Shown: positions 26,137 through 33,629 of the stretch, piece after piece | Layout of the letters: every line of letters starts with the position of its first letter | Numbering within the stretch: the first letter of the stretch is position 1 | IMG/VR virus record: IMGVR_UViG_3300044613_002337 | Coordinates: 1-39,208 of that record | Strand: one strand, 5' to 3' | Length of the DNA stretch: 39,208 bases | From: a virus | Made by a program: the position numbers and the translations under genes | Notes under the pieces: model-generated | What the model saw: only the letters and a program-made list of their open reading frames with translations | What the model was told of the DNA's origin: nothing | Databases searched by the model: none

Positions 26137-26167
26137 TAAATATAAGAAAAATATTTCGTATTTACAA
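26137..26167 (-). promoter_or_regulatory. Bacteroidota-type promoter upstream of uvsE
   Basis: TTG (26167-26165), 20-base spacer, then TATATTTA (26144-26137); the ATG follows after four bases, the same geometry as at the primase promoter. One mismatch at the last box position. Confidence 0.65.
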
Positions 26168-26171
26168 GCGG

Positions 26172-27212
26172 TTAGTAAGTTTTGATGTTTTCTTCTTCGT
26201 TACGGAATTTAGCCAAATCCCTAACACTTCCTTTTTTGGTGTTTAACCAATAATTTACAGCTTTTGGATTATTTATCCACAATTTACGATTATTCCATGG
26301 AAATTCTGGATGCATGTATTCTTCCCATTTTAAATTTGAAGTTTCTTCTTCCTCTTCTTGAATTTTTTCAATGTTAGAAGCAGTTTCGTCAACTACATCC
26401 TCTGTTTTATCACCATAAATTTCATATAACCCCAATTTTTCATCATTTTCTATCATTTCAACTAATTTTTCTTTTTGTTGGAGTTTTTTGTTAGAAATTA
26501 AACCATTAAATGCGATAATTAGAGCAACTGCGAGAGGGTCAAACACAATTACAATCAAAAATATGAAGAATTTTACTACATTTTTTAATTCAATACCGAA
26601 TGCTTCAGCTACAAATCGAAATCCACCTACTTCTTTCTCTAAATCGAGGTTAGCAATCTTAATTTCGTTGATTTTTTCTGTTTCAATTGCGTTTTCTGCT
26701 TGTAAATTAGAAATTTTATCGTTAATTTTACTAATTTCCTTATCTCTAGCATCAAGTGAACGTAATAAACGTGAATTTACTGTACCTCCATCAATAATTT
26801 TACCTTGATTGGAGTTAAATTCGGTAATTTGAGTAGAAAGTTGAGTAATTTGCTCGGTGTTTTGGTCAATTTTTGTTTGATGAACCTCAATTTCTCTATC
26901 TACTTGCTGCAATTGTAGTGATTGTGCTTGAAATGCGTTTGAAAGGTATCCAAAAATACCTGCGGAAGTGATTAACATTAATAATCCAACAGATAAAGTT
27001 AAATACCATTTGTTGAATCCTTTAATGTTATCCCATTCTTGTTTGAGATATGTTGCAGCAACTAATTTAGCTAACTCTAAAGAGGAAGCCATTACTATAA
27101 CTGATGTAGATGCTCCCGCAAAGAGAACACCTAAACCAGTTACAGAGAAATAAGCCGCACATCCGGCTACAATAATAGCAGATAATCCTACTAATACTTT
27201 TAGCCAATTCAT
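26172..27212 (-). CDS. Membrane protein with periplasmic-type coiled coil (346 aa)
   Basis: Three to four membrane helices can be placed: about 5-25 (VLVGLSAIIVAGCAAYFSV), 27-45 (LGVLFAGASTSVIVMASSLE), 68-90 (WYLTLSVGLLMLITSAGIFG) and about 211-235 (FFIFLIVIVFDPLAVALIIAF). Between the last two lies a coiled coil of over 100 residues (QLQQVDREIEVHQTKIDQN, then SKINDKISNLQAENAIETEK). The C-terminus is acidic (IQEEEEETSN) with several tryptophans. Similar proteins occur in other T4-like phages of aquatic bacteria without known function. The 58-aa gene lies one base upstream, so the two form a bicistronic unit after a terminator. Confidence 0.8.
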   Translation of the reverse strand: MNWLKVLVGLSAIIVAGCAAYFSVTGLGVLFAGASTSVIVMASSLELAKLVAATYLKQEWDNIKGFNKWYLTLSVGLLMLITSAGIFGYLSNAFQAQSLQLQQVDREIEVHQTKIDQNTEQITQLSTQITEFNSNQGKIIDGGTVNSRLLRSLDARDKEISKINDKISNLQAENAIETEKINEIKIANLDLEKEVGGFRFVAEAFGIELKNVVKFFIFLIVIVFDPLAVALIIAFNGLISNKKLQQKEKLVEMIENDEKLGLYEIYGDKTEDVVDETASNIEKIQEEEEETSNLKWEEYMHPEFPWNNRKLWINNPKAVNYWLNTKKGSVRDLAKFRNEEENIKTY

Positions 27213-27213
27213 A

Positions 27214-27390
27214 TTATCGATTGATTCTAGCTAACTCTCCTACACGTTCTATTAATGCTCGGGCGTCTGCTAATGTAGTATGTGCTTCAGAAGGTGATAA
27301 GTTCTGTGCACCTGAAATTCCATTTTGTAAAATTCTCAATTTACCATCAATGGCTTCTAGTAAGTTTTTTATTTTTTCGTCGTATATCAT
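27214..27390 (-). CDS. Hypothetical 58-aa protein
   Basis: ATG at 27390, stop TAA at 27214-27216. The product reads MIYDEKIKNLLEAIDGKLR, continues with ILQNGISGAQNLSPSEAHT and ends VGELARINR. It looks mostly helical, without cysteines or membrane segments. It lies directly after an intrinsic terminator and one base before the coiled-coil membrane protein gene. The codon pattern is typical of real genes here and the fit between neighbours is tight. I do not recognise the family; a soluble partner of the membrane protein is possible. Confidence 0.72.
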   Translation of the reverse strand: MIYDEKIKNLLEAIDGKLRILQNGISGAQNLSPSEAHTTLADARALIERVGELARINR

Positions 27391-27410
27391 ACTAATAAGT
27401 ATTTTTAAAT

Positions 27411-27440
27411 AAAAAAAGGTGATAAGTTAGTCTTACCACC
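27411..27440 (-). terminator. Intrinsic terminator after the Hsp20 gene
   Basis: On the minus strand GGTGGTAAG (27440-27432) pairs with CTTATCACC (27426-27418) across a 5-base loop, nine pairs with one G-U, followed by TTTTTTT. It lies 25 bases after the Hsp20 stop and isolates it from the 58-aa gene. Confidence 0.9.
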
Positions 27441-27465
27441 CATAAATATAGAAAAAATATTTCAA

Positions 27466-27846
27466 TTAATCAACTGTAATCGGAATTGATTTTGACTTTC
27501 TTTCTTCTTTTTTATCAATTGTTAAAATAAGTAACCCATTAGAAAATTTAGCTTTCGTTTTAGTTCCATCATAATCTTTGCTTACCGTAAAGGTAACATC
27601 GATATCATGAACCAATGGAGAGCTTCCTTCTTCTTTTTTTGCTTTAATTTTAATTTTGTCATCTGTAACATCTAATTTAATGTTTTTAGCATCATGTCCT
27701 AAAACATTTAAAGTTAGTTGTTGCTGACCATCTTCCAATTGAGATACATCATAATCCGCTACAAATGAAGCGTAATTTGATGATGTAGTATTCCATTTTG
27801 GAGAATCAAATAACTCGTATAATTTTCTTAAATCTGTGATGTACAT
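27466..27846 (-). CDS. Small heat-shock protein Hsp20 (alpha-crystallin family)
   Basis: 126 aa. An alpha-crystallin domain fills residues of about 25-120: DYDVSQLEDGQQQLTLNVLG, then IKLDVTDDKIKIKAKKEE and KAKFSNGLLILTIDKKEE. The 'a.l.nGlL.i.i.k' block is the family hallmark. The C-terminal KSIPITVD resembles the IxI/V tail used for oligomer assembly. Hsp20 proteins hold unfolding proteins for refolding, and homologues are common in T4-like cyanophages. It forms a single-gene unit: palindromic operator-like sites upstream and a strong terminator downstream. No convincing -33/-7 promoter was found between them. Confidence 0.93.
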   Translation of the reverse strand: MYITDLRKLYELFDSPKWNTTSSNYASFVADYDVSQLEDGQQQLTLNVLGHDAKNIKLDVTDDKIKIKAKKEEGSSPLVHDIDVTFTVSKDYDGTKTKAKFSNGLLILTIDKKEERKSKSIPITVD

Positions 27847-27915
27847 AATTTTTAATTTTAAGTTTTCAAATAATTTAAACTGATAGTATCCATTTTTATA
27901 CCAATCAAATTATTA

Positions 27916-27960
27916 TGACAAATTGTCAGTGTTCTCTAAATAAAGTATGACACTTTGTCT
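27916..27960 (-). promoter_or_regulatory. Paired operator-like palindromes upstream of Hsp20
   Basis: TGACA-AAT-TGTCA is a perfect 13-bp palindrome at 27916-27928. A second copy, TGACA-CTT-TGTCT at 27948-27960, has one mismatched arm base. Their centres are 32 bp apart, about three helical turns, so a regulator could bind both on one face of the DNA. They lie between the HD-gene stop and the Hsp20 start. Confidence 0.6.
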
Positions 27961-27963
27961 GTA

Positions 27964-28617
27964 TTATTTAGATTTAATGTAATTTTGTCTTTCAATAATA
28001 GTACTCATGTGGTCTGCCCAATGCATTATGTACTGAATATTTGATTTAAGATATTTGGATAAATCAAATGTTTTGTAATATTTTACATTATCTTCATCAT
28101 ACATTCCATCTGTAAGTTTAATACCAAAATATTCATTTTCATTATACTGAATACCATACCTGTTAAGTAAGAAGAAAGTTCTGTCAGTAATTGCCATATA
28201 AGAGTTCTTACTATTTCTAGTGTATACTTCACCTTTATTTTTTACATGCCATTCTGATTCATTAGGTTCATAATGCAATTCTTCTTTAGTTCCTAACTTT
28301 CCTAAATCATGATGTAGTGCTACAAATATTAATTCTTCATCTGTAAAATCAGGTACACCACCCTGTGATACAAATACATTTTTCATAGCAATTGCATTCT
28401 TACAAACATTAAAAATGTGGTCGATATAACCACCAGGATATGCATTATGAAAATTTAAATTACCTGAAGCTGGTGATATCATAAGGTTACCACCTAATTC
28501 TGATTCAGAGTACATGTGAAGAAGTTTTTCTAATCTTTCTCCTGTGAAGTACTTTTCTAGGATTTTAAGAAACTTTTCGTAATTTGTTTTTAATTCTTGT
28601 TCTGTTTTTTGTTTCAT
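27964..28617 (-). CDS. HD-domain phosphohydrolase
   Basis: 217 aa. The HD metal site is visible as H67 (GGYIDHIFNV), H103-D104 (ALHHDLGKLGT) and D202 (MHWADHMS), the H...HD...D order of the superfamily. Such enzymes hydrolyse nucleotides or cyclic nucleotides. Similar phage HD proteins occur in T4-like genomes of aquatic bacteria, possibly acting on nucleotide pools or signalling nucleotides; the substrate here is not known. It has its own host-like promoter and a leader of about 35 bases, and it precedes Hsp20. Confidence 0.88.
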   Translation of the reverse strand: MKQKTEQELKTNYEKFLKILEKYFTGERLEKLLHMYSESELGGNLMISPASGNLNFHNAYPGGYIDHIFNVCKNAIAMKNVFVSQGGVPDFTDEELIFVALHHDLGKLGTKEELHYEPNESEWHVKNKGEVYTRNSKNSYMAITDRTFFLLNRYGIQYNENEYFGIKLTDGMYDEDNVKYYKTFDLSKYLKSNIQYIMHWADHMSTIIERQNYIKSK

Positions 28618-28655
28618 TTTCTTGAGTAGTAAAGAGTTTAACTATTAATAATACC

Positions 28656-28686
28656 CAAACATACGAAAAATTTTCAACTTTTCCTA
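28656..28686 (-). promoter_or_regulatory. Bacteroidota-type promoter upstream of the HD gene
   Basis: TAG (28686-28684) in place of TTG, 20-base spacer ending TTTTTCG, then a perfect TATGTTTG box (28663-28656). The CTAGGA and TTTTTCGTA contexts are also found before the rightward 69-aa gene. Confidence 0.68.
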
Positions 28687-28690
28687 GTCA

Positions 28691-29008
28691 TCAGATAAAA
28701 AGTTTTTTCTTTGTTAAAATTTCATATAGAATTTCAACCTCTTCTTCAGTAGTTAATTCAGGCAAATCATCATCAAACAATCGAAGAGTGTAGACGGTAT
28801 TTCCTTTTTCATCAAAAAATTCATCAGATTCAGAACTGAATAATGCGGGAGCATATTCTATATTTTCTAAAGCATCCTCATCATCTATATCTATCAATGG
28901 TATAACATAATAGTGATAAGAATCTACTCCATCTTCTACTTCTATTTTATGACACTTCCATTTATTGAAGCTATTTTCAGTTATTAGAGTCTGTGGTAAT
29001 ATAATCAT
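28691..29008 (-). CDS. Hypothetical acidic protein (105 aa)
   Basis: A strongly acidic product (IDIDDEDALENIEYAP, SSESDEFFDEKG, LFDDDLPELTTEEEVEILYE) beginning MIILPQTLITENSFNKWK. No membrane segment or metal motif is seen. The acidity could mimic nucleic acid, as in some phage inhibitors, but this is only a thought suggested by composition. The promoter upstream is of the host-like early type and the HD gene follows with a separate promoter, so it is a single-gene early unit. Confidence 0.72.
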   Translation of the reverse strand: MIILPQTLITENSFNKWKCHKIEVEDGVDSYHYYVIPLIDIDDEDALENIEYAPALFSSESDEFFDEKGNTVYTLRLFDDDLPELTTEEEVEILYEILTKKKLFI

Positions 29009-29026
29009 AATTAAAACATTTAGAAG

Positions 29027-29057
29027 TAAATATAATAAAAAAATATGAATTTTACAA
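29027..29057 (-). promoter_or_regulatory. Bacteroidota-type promoter upstream of the acidic 105-aa gene
   Basis: TTG (29057-29055), 20-base spacer, then TATATTTA (29034-29027), 18 bases before the ATG. One mismatch at the last box position. Confidence 0.62.
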
Positions 29058-29068
29058 ATTACAGTTTC

Positions 29069-29719
29069 TTATAATATCTTTTTACCATTTTCTTTAAACA
29101 ATCCTGCGTACACATAATTTGCAAATTGTTTATGTCCCAAAAAACTTAAATGATAATCTTCCATTTTACCTTTGGTAGCATCTTTTATATTTTGTGCTCT
29201 CGAATCTTCCCAAATAGTTTGGGTATAAAATTCAAAATATTTATAACATTTTATTATAGATTTTAAAAAATCATATCTTTGTTCATGACGTTGACGATAT
29301 ACATCATGCCCACTAAAATAATATGAAAAATTAACAATGGTTTCATATTCTTCTTTACTTTTAACTGTGGTTTTATATCCTGTTTCGGATTTGACTACGT
29401 TTCCGCATATAGTATAAAATTCACCTGGAGTTTCAGATGGTATATCAAATCGATTTGAAAAAGTTTTATTAACAATTACAATATCGTTTTCCGAAATTAA
29501 ATGATAATTACTTATTATCTTATCAAATATATAATCATTAGATGCTCCACATTTACCCAAATTATTTAATTTATATCCCAATTTATTGGCCAATATAACA
29601 GGCCAAATTAAATCATCATCATTTTTTTTATATTGTTTATAATAGTCATCCCCCTCATAGTTTAGGACACATCCGTGTCCAAACGTCATTGAATCGCCAA
29701 AAGTCCAAAGTGTTGCCAT
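29069..29719 (-). CDS. SGNH/GDSL-type hydrolase
   Basis: 216 aa. The nucleophile block is WTFGDSMTFGHG (G8-D9-S10), the third block is GKCGASNDYI with N61, and the last block is DYHLSFLGH (D188, H190 or H196). Together these give the Ser/Gly/Asn/His pattern of the SGNH superfamily, which cleaves esters, acetyl groups on sugars or lipids. There is no signal peptide, so it acts in the cell or on the particle. It follows the radical SAM gene by 2 bases and is the last gene of the chemistry island. De-O-acetylation of a glycan would fit the neighbours, but the substrate is unknown. Confidence 0.8.
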   Translation of the reverse strand: MATLWTFGDSMTFGHGCVLNYEGDDYYKQYKKNDDDLIWPVILANKLGYKLNNLGKCGASNDYIFDKIISNYHLISENDIVIVNKTFSNRFDIPSETPGEFYTICGNVVKSETGYKTTVKSKEEYETIVNFSYYFSGHDVYRQRHEQRYDFLKSIIKCYKYFEFYTQTIWEDSRAQNIKDATKGKMEDYHLSFLGHKQFANYVYAGLFKENGKKIL

Positions 29720-29721
29720 TT

Positions 29722-30771
29722 TTAAATTAAAGTTTTTTCAGTTTCGTATAAATGATGAAAATTATGTAATACATTTGGAATATTTTTAACTTTATCCAAT
29801 TCTAACAAAAACAAATTATGTTCTGGATGTTCTGGATTTGCTACATTTTTAATTTTAAATTCAGCTTCACTGAATGTACCCCAATCCGAAATTACATTAG
29901 TTCTGATATCCCATTTTACTTTACTTTCTCTGTTATCCATATATGATTTAATCATTTTATAAAAATCATACATTTCTTTATAATTAGTATCTTGCACCAC
30001 AAATGAAAAAATATATTCTTTAATTGTTGGTATTTTTGTTATAAAACTTAAATTTTCATGTAACACATTCCAATTACCACCAATTCTAGTTTTAGTTTCG
30101 TATGTTTCTTTTGTAGCTGCATCTATTGAAATTTCACAAGTATTAACATAACAATGTATTCCACTCATCTTCTCCCACATTTCGGGAGTCCATAGTGACC
30201 CATTTGTATGTAAGTGAATTGATTTTAATTTTTTAAATTTGGTTGAATCCAATGTAATAAGAAACTGTCTAAATGATTTTGAGAAAAATGGGTCAGCCGA
30301 ACCACTCAATACTAATCTTTCAACAAACGGTGATATTTCGTTATTGATTTCAGTTAGTTTTTTTTCTACAGTTAATCGTGCATTACCTTTATAATTTATC
30401 AATTCAACTCTACAGGATGGACATTGAAAATTACAACTTCTATCAAATGTAAAATTAATTACTTTAGGTTTTTTGGTTTTATGTAAAGTATCAACATTTT
30501 CACGTGTATTAGGTATAAATTTAAGAGGTACTCTATTACTTTTTAAACTTGCTAAATACGGACATAAAGTTTCATTACAATATTTGTAACTACCATCGGT
30601 TACACTATCTCTTATTTTTTCAGAAATTTCAGAATTAAAGCTAGATACTATACCACTACCATCATTTATATCAACTGGTAGCCAAGATGGACAGCACAAA
30701 AATTGTTTATTATCCTCCACTTCTGTAAAGTAGAATGGAGCGGTACATATATATTTTGATTTATCAATCAT
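29722..30771 (-). CDS. Radical SAM enzyme with N-terminal twitch/SPASM-like cysteines
   Basis: 349 aa. The [4Fe-4S]-SAM motif C113-x3-C117-x2-C120 (FDRSCNFQCPSC) is canonical. The following RLVLSGSADPF block is in the position of the GGE-type SAM-binding motif, and HLHTNGS and CEISIDAATKETYE fit the later strands. Extra cysteines lie before the barrel (C9, C26, C27, C65, C70), suggesting an auxiliary cluster domain at the N-terminus. Relatives act on peptides, sugars or RNA. The substrate is unknown, but auxiliary-cluster members most often modify peptides. It belongs to the operon with the oxygenases upstream (17-base gap). Confidence 0.88.
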   Translation of the reverse strand: MIDKSKYICTAPFYFTEVEDNKQFLCCPSWLPVDINDGSGIVSSFNSEISEKIRDSVTDGSYKYCNETLCPYLASLKSNRVPLKFIPNTRENVDTLHKTKKPKVINFTFDRSCNFQCPSCRVELINYKGNARLTVEKKLTEINNEISPFVERLVLSGSADPFFSKSFRQFLITLDSTKFKKLKSIHLHTNGSLWTPEMWEKMSGIHCYVNTCEISIDAATKETYETKTRIGGNWNVLHENLSFITKIPTIKEYIFSFVVQDTNYKEMYDFYKMIKSYMDNRESKVKWDIRTNVISDWGTFSEAEFKIKNVANPEHPEHNLFLLELDKVKNIPNVLHNFHHLYETEKTLI

Positions 30772-30788
30772 CCTTTAATACTATTATA

Positions 30789-31271
30789 TTAAAATATTTT
30801 CTTTTTTATATTTTTTTTATCTATAAACACAATCAATGACCATCGTTCACCATAAGTTACTTCTTTAACTTCATGCAATCCACTTCCATAAAAACTATAT
30901 ATAGAACCACATATCTTTGGTAAAATTTTCATCGGATTGTAACATATAAGTTCTCCACCTCCGTAATCTTCATTCAAGCAAACTCCTATATTATATTCAC
31001 TTCTTTTATCTATATGCGGTTGAAATTTATTTCCTGTTTGAACATTTTGTAAGTGAATTAAATTAATTGGTTCTACTAATTTTATACTTGTATGTTGTTC
31101 AATGTATTCCATTAATCTTACAAAAATCCATTCCGTTAAATCGGTTCGTTCTACATGCCAAGCAAAGTATTTTGTTTCATCACTTTCCCACCATTCATCA
31201 GATGTATGTTTTTTAAATACACTTTGAAGTGAAATTATTTTTTTACATTCTTCTTTTGTAAAATTTATCAT
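30789..31271 (-). CDS. 2OG-Fe(II) oxygenase (first of two)
   Basis: 160 aa. The iron facial triad is visible as H86-x-D88 (FQPHIDKRS) and H133 (SGLHEVKEV), with R143 (GERWSLIVFI) as the 2-oxoglutarate anchor. The core NIGVCLNEDYGGGELICY is the usual jelly-roll strand pair of prolyl-4-hydroxylase/PiuC-type proteins. These enzymes hydroxylate proteins, nucleic acids or small molecules. It is unusually short, with almost no N-terminal extension. The gene sits between the SDR-like and radical SAM genes. Confidence 0.88.
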   Translation of the reverse strand: MINFTKEECKKIISLQSVFKKHTSDEWWESDETKYFAWHVERTDLTEWIFVRLMEYIEQHTSIKLVEPINLIHLQNVQTGNKFQPHIDKRSEYNIGVCLNEDYGGGELICYNPMKILPKICGSIYSFYGSGLHEVKEVTYGERWSLIVFIDKKNIKKKIF

Positions 31272-31277
31272 ATAATT

Positions 31278-31850
31278 TTATAATAAAGTTTTATTACTAG
31301 ATATAGTACTACCATATTTAGCATTATTAGATATAGTAGTTCTCAATATAGATATATGTGTAAGTTTTAAATGAGATGGAAACAATAGTTGAAATTTTAT
31401 TATATCAAAAATTTCTGAAAATTTTATTTTATTAGATGTAACTATTTTGTTATGTTCTAACGTAGTAGGATATAAATTCACAACTCTTAATTTCATATTG
31501 TGATGTTTATTTATTAGATTAATGGAAGATTTTTGTAAATTTAATTTACTTTCTCTATACTCATCAATACTACCATTATTAAGAATAGCCGATGTTAGTA
31601 TATTAAAAATAGTTTTTTCTTTATATTTCCATTCTTCAAAAAGTTCTTCAAATAATTTTTGTTGATAAATTGGATGATATGTATTATTTATAAAAACATC
31701 ACATTCATTAGCATCTTGTATTATTTTTTCGTAATTTTCTAATGAATAATTATTGGTTCTTGAAAATCCAATAACTTCGTTTTCTTTTTTGAGTAGGGTA
31801 TAAAGTTCTTTACCTAAATTTTGAGTATGACCTGTTATTGCTACTTTCAT
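31278..31850 (-). CDS. SDR-like NAD(P)-binding oxidoreductase
   Basis: 190 aa, shorter than the usual 250. The N-terminal Rossmann glycine motif is present in degenerate form (VAITGHTQNLG, residues 3-13). INNTYHP (54-60) occupies the position of the NNAG motif, and S87 with Y98-RES-K102 gives the Ser/Tyr-xxx-Lys active site. The shortened C-terminal half suggests a minimal reductase or epimerase. Nearby oxygenases and a glycosyltransferase-like gene make a sugar or peptide-linked alcohol/ketone a plausible substrate, by inference only. Confidence 0.75.
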   Translation of the reverse strand: MKVAITGHTQNLGKELYTLLKKENEVIGFSRTNNYSLENYEKIIQDANECDVFINNTYHPIYQQKLFEELFEEWKYKEKTIFNILTSAILNNGSIDEYRESKLNLQKSSINLINKHHNMKLRVVNLYPTTLEHNKIVTSNKIKFSEIFDIIKFQLLFPSHLKLTHISILRTTISNNAKYGSTISSNKTLL

Positions 31851-31898
31851 TGAATTAATTTTTTTGTTTCCTTTAGAATATATACGGCATTGTTTTAC

Positions 31899-32843
31899 TT
31901 AAATTAAACTATTATTTTTTAATAAAACACTTTTCTTTTCAGTTTTCTGAATCCACTCATAGTATTTTTTAGATGCAGTATTTTCTTTTAGTTTTAAATT
32001 TAAGTTATATGGGAGTGATTTTTTATAGTTTGATTTATTAAAATAATTGATATTAGAATTGGTTACTCCTGCATTATGCATTATGTTATATCTATTATAA
32101 AAATCCTCACTTGATGTTGCAAAAACAAACATTAAATCGGGATGACATTGTGTTTTATATCCACCCTTCCAAATGTTCCATAGTACAGACCACATATCTG
32201 CTGCCCATATTTGTAATTCATGATAAGATGGATTTTCTTGTTTTTTCTTGTTATTTAATTGGGTTATTTTTTTATATAAATTTTCACAATCACGCTCCAC
32301 ATTTTCCCAAAAAGTATCATCTATATTTTTTAAAATATACTGTGCCCCGATTGAATTATTATTATTATCGATAACAAGTTGTGGATTTATATCTACTATT
32401 TTAACCATTTTATCAAAAACATCTTTGCCTTTAGAAATTATATAGTCATACGAAATATACCAATGTGTATTAGAACCATAAAATATATCATCGTTTTCAA
32501 ACTGATTCCAATTTATTGGAACTCTAAATATAATATCACAATCGTGATAAAATATGGTTTCATTTTTTAAATTAGGATGTAATTTAAAATGTTGTTTAAG
32601 AATATTAGGTCTTATTGAAGAAATATAATGTTTTGTTATACGAGTATCCTCATAGAAAAAAAATCTAGCATTATACCCATTTGATAATTTTTTCCATACT
32701 TCTGGTATTTTATTATTTTTTTTTGTGCAAACTATATCAACACATTGAAGGTCCACCCCCATTTCCATAAAATTATTAAGCATGACTTCTATTTGCCATG
32801 CAAAGTATAATTCGGATGGTTGTGCACAAATAAATCTAATCAT
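31899..32843 (-). CDS. Glycosyltransferase-like protein with DxD motif (GT-A type)
   Basis: 314 aa. The N-terminus MIRFICAQPSELYFAWQIEV starts the Rossmann-like nucleotide-sugar half. YHDCDIIF carries the D101-x-D103 metal/UDP motif of GT-A enzymes, preceded by FYEDTR and followed by a Trp-rich segment (IWAADMWSVLWNIWKGG). This pattern is seen in phage glycosyltransferase-like proteins of uncertain donor and acceptor. No membrane segment is found. Flanking oxygenase genes (14-base gap upstream) indicate one operon. A virion-protein or DNA hydroxyl are both possible acceptors. Confidence 0.72.
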   Translation of the reverse strand: MIRFICAQPSELYFAWQIEVMLNNFMEMGVDLQCVDIVCTKKNNKIPEVWKKLSNGYNARFFFYEDTRITKHYISSIRPNILKQHFKLHPNLKNETIFYHDCDIIFRVPINWNQFENDDIFYGSNTHWYISYDYIISKGKDVFDKMVKIVDINPQLVIDNNNNSIGAQYILKNIDDTFWENVERDCENLYKKITQLNNKKKQENPSYHELQIWAADMWSVLWNIWKGGYKTQCHPDLMFVFATSSEDFYNRYNIMHNAGVTNSNINYFNKSNYKKSLPYNLNLKLKENTASKKYYEWIQKTEKKSVLLKNNSLI

Positions 32844-32857
32844 AATTTTTTTATAAA

Positions 32858-33454
32858 TTATAATAATTTACTTTTAGCAGAAGAAAAATCGGATTCATAT
32901 AAAAATATAGTTAAACTAAATCTAATACCCTCTTCTAATAGTTTTACTTCATGTATATCCGAACTTAAAAATAAAGAATATGACCCTTGTTCTTTGGATT
33001 GAGGAACATCCTTAACATATAAATATCCACCAACATAATCTTTAGGGTCTGATAATTGGATTACTAAAGTTTTATATGTACAACCAAATTCATCTATGCT
33101 TCTAAAATCACGATGAGGCGCAAAAAAATCACCTTCAATATATTTTGTTATTTTAACCTGATTATTTAAAATAGATTTTATACCGATTTTTGATAATCTA
33201 CTTAAAATAAAATTTATTAATTCTTTGTTAAACAAATCTAAAAATTTTAATTTTGCATTTTTTGGTTTGATGGTAATTATTCTACCGTTTTCCGTTTGTA
33301 ATTGTACAGTAGTTGCACCATTTATTACGGTAGTAGTATCTTTACGGTAATTGCCATTGGTTGTTCGATATACTACACCATCTATTGAATTAAAATCATC
33401 CCAAAAAGATTTTATATATTCACAATCTTCTTTTGAAAATAAAACATTATCCAT
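32858..33454 (-). CDS. 2OG-Fe(II) oxygenase (second of two)
   Basis: 198 aa. The triad is H114-x-D116 (FAPHRDFRS) and H168 (SDIHEVKLL), and R178 (IRFSLTIFLY) is the 2OG anchor; DYVGGYLYVKD gives the GGxL strand. It is only distantly related to the 160-aa oxygenase, with a longer, Thr-rich N-terminal half (YRKDTTTVINGATTVQL), so a different substrate is expected. It starts 16 bases after the 45-aa gene and begins the enzymatic run of the island. Confidence 0.88.
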   Translation of the reverse strand: MDNVLFSKEDCEYIKSFWDDFNSIDGVVYRTTNGNYRKDTTTVINGATTVQLQTENGRIITIKPKNAKLKFLDLFNKELINFILSRLSKIGIKSILNNQVKITKYIEGDFFAPHRDFRSIDEFGCTYKTLVIQLSDPKDYVGGYLYVKDVPQSKEQGSYSLFLSSDIHEVKLLEEGIRFSLTIFLYESDFSSAKSKLL

Positions 33455-33469
33455 AAATAACTTAATGTA

Positions 33470-33607
33470 TTATAGATGTTTTTGTTTAAATAAATTTACA
33501 AAGGTAGTAATTATATTCATTGCTTTTAATTTATCATCAGATGATGCTAATGATATTTGTGTATTTGCTACTTCTTGAACCGGTATTTTTTTATATATTG
33601 TTGCCAT
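33470..33607 (-). CDS. Hypothetical 45-aa protein
   Basis: ATG at 33607, TAA at 33470-33472. The product begins MATIYKKIPVQEVANTQISL and ends TTFVNLFKQKHL. It lies 22 bases after the Hint protein stop and 15 bases before an oxygenase gene, in the middle of a compact operon, which supports it as real. No membrane segment, cysteine or zinc motif is seen. Its position between an ATP-grasp-like Hint protein and a run of peptide-modifying enzyme families makes it a possible precursor-type small substrate, which is speculative. It could equally be a small structural or regulatory protein. Confidence 0.66.
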   Translation of the reverse strand: MATIYKKIPVQEVANTQISLASSDDKLKAMNIITTFVNLFKQKHL

Positions 33608-33629
33608 TTTATTTTTGTTTATTAATAAG

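Noticed and set aside
27221-27412. 63-aa plus-strand ORF
   Set aside because: The minus strand at this place has a better-fitting 58-aa gene one base from its neighbour; the plus ORF runs into the terminator.
30772-30777. AAAGG-like Shine-Dalgarno before the radical SAM gene
   Set aside because: It directly abuts the ATG with no spacing, and other genes in the window lack such sites.
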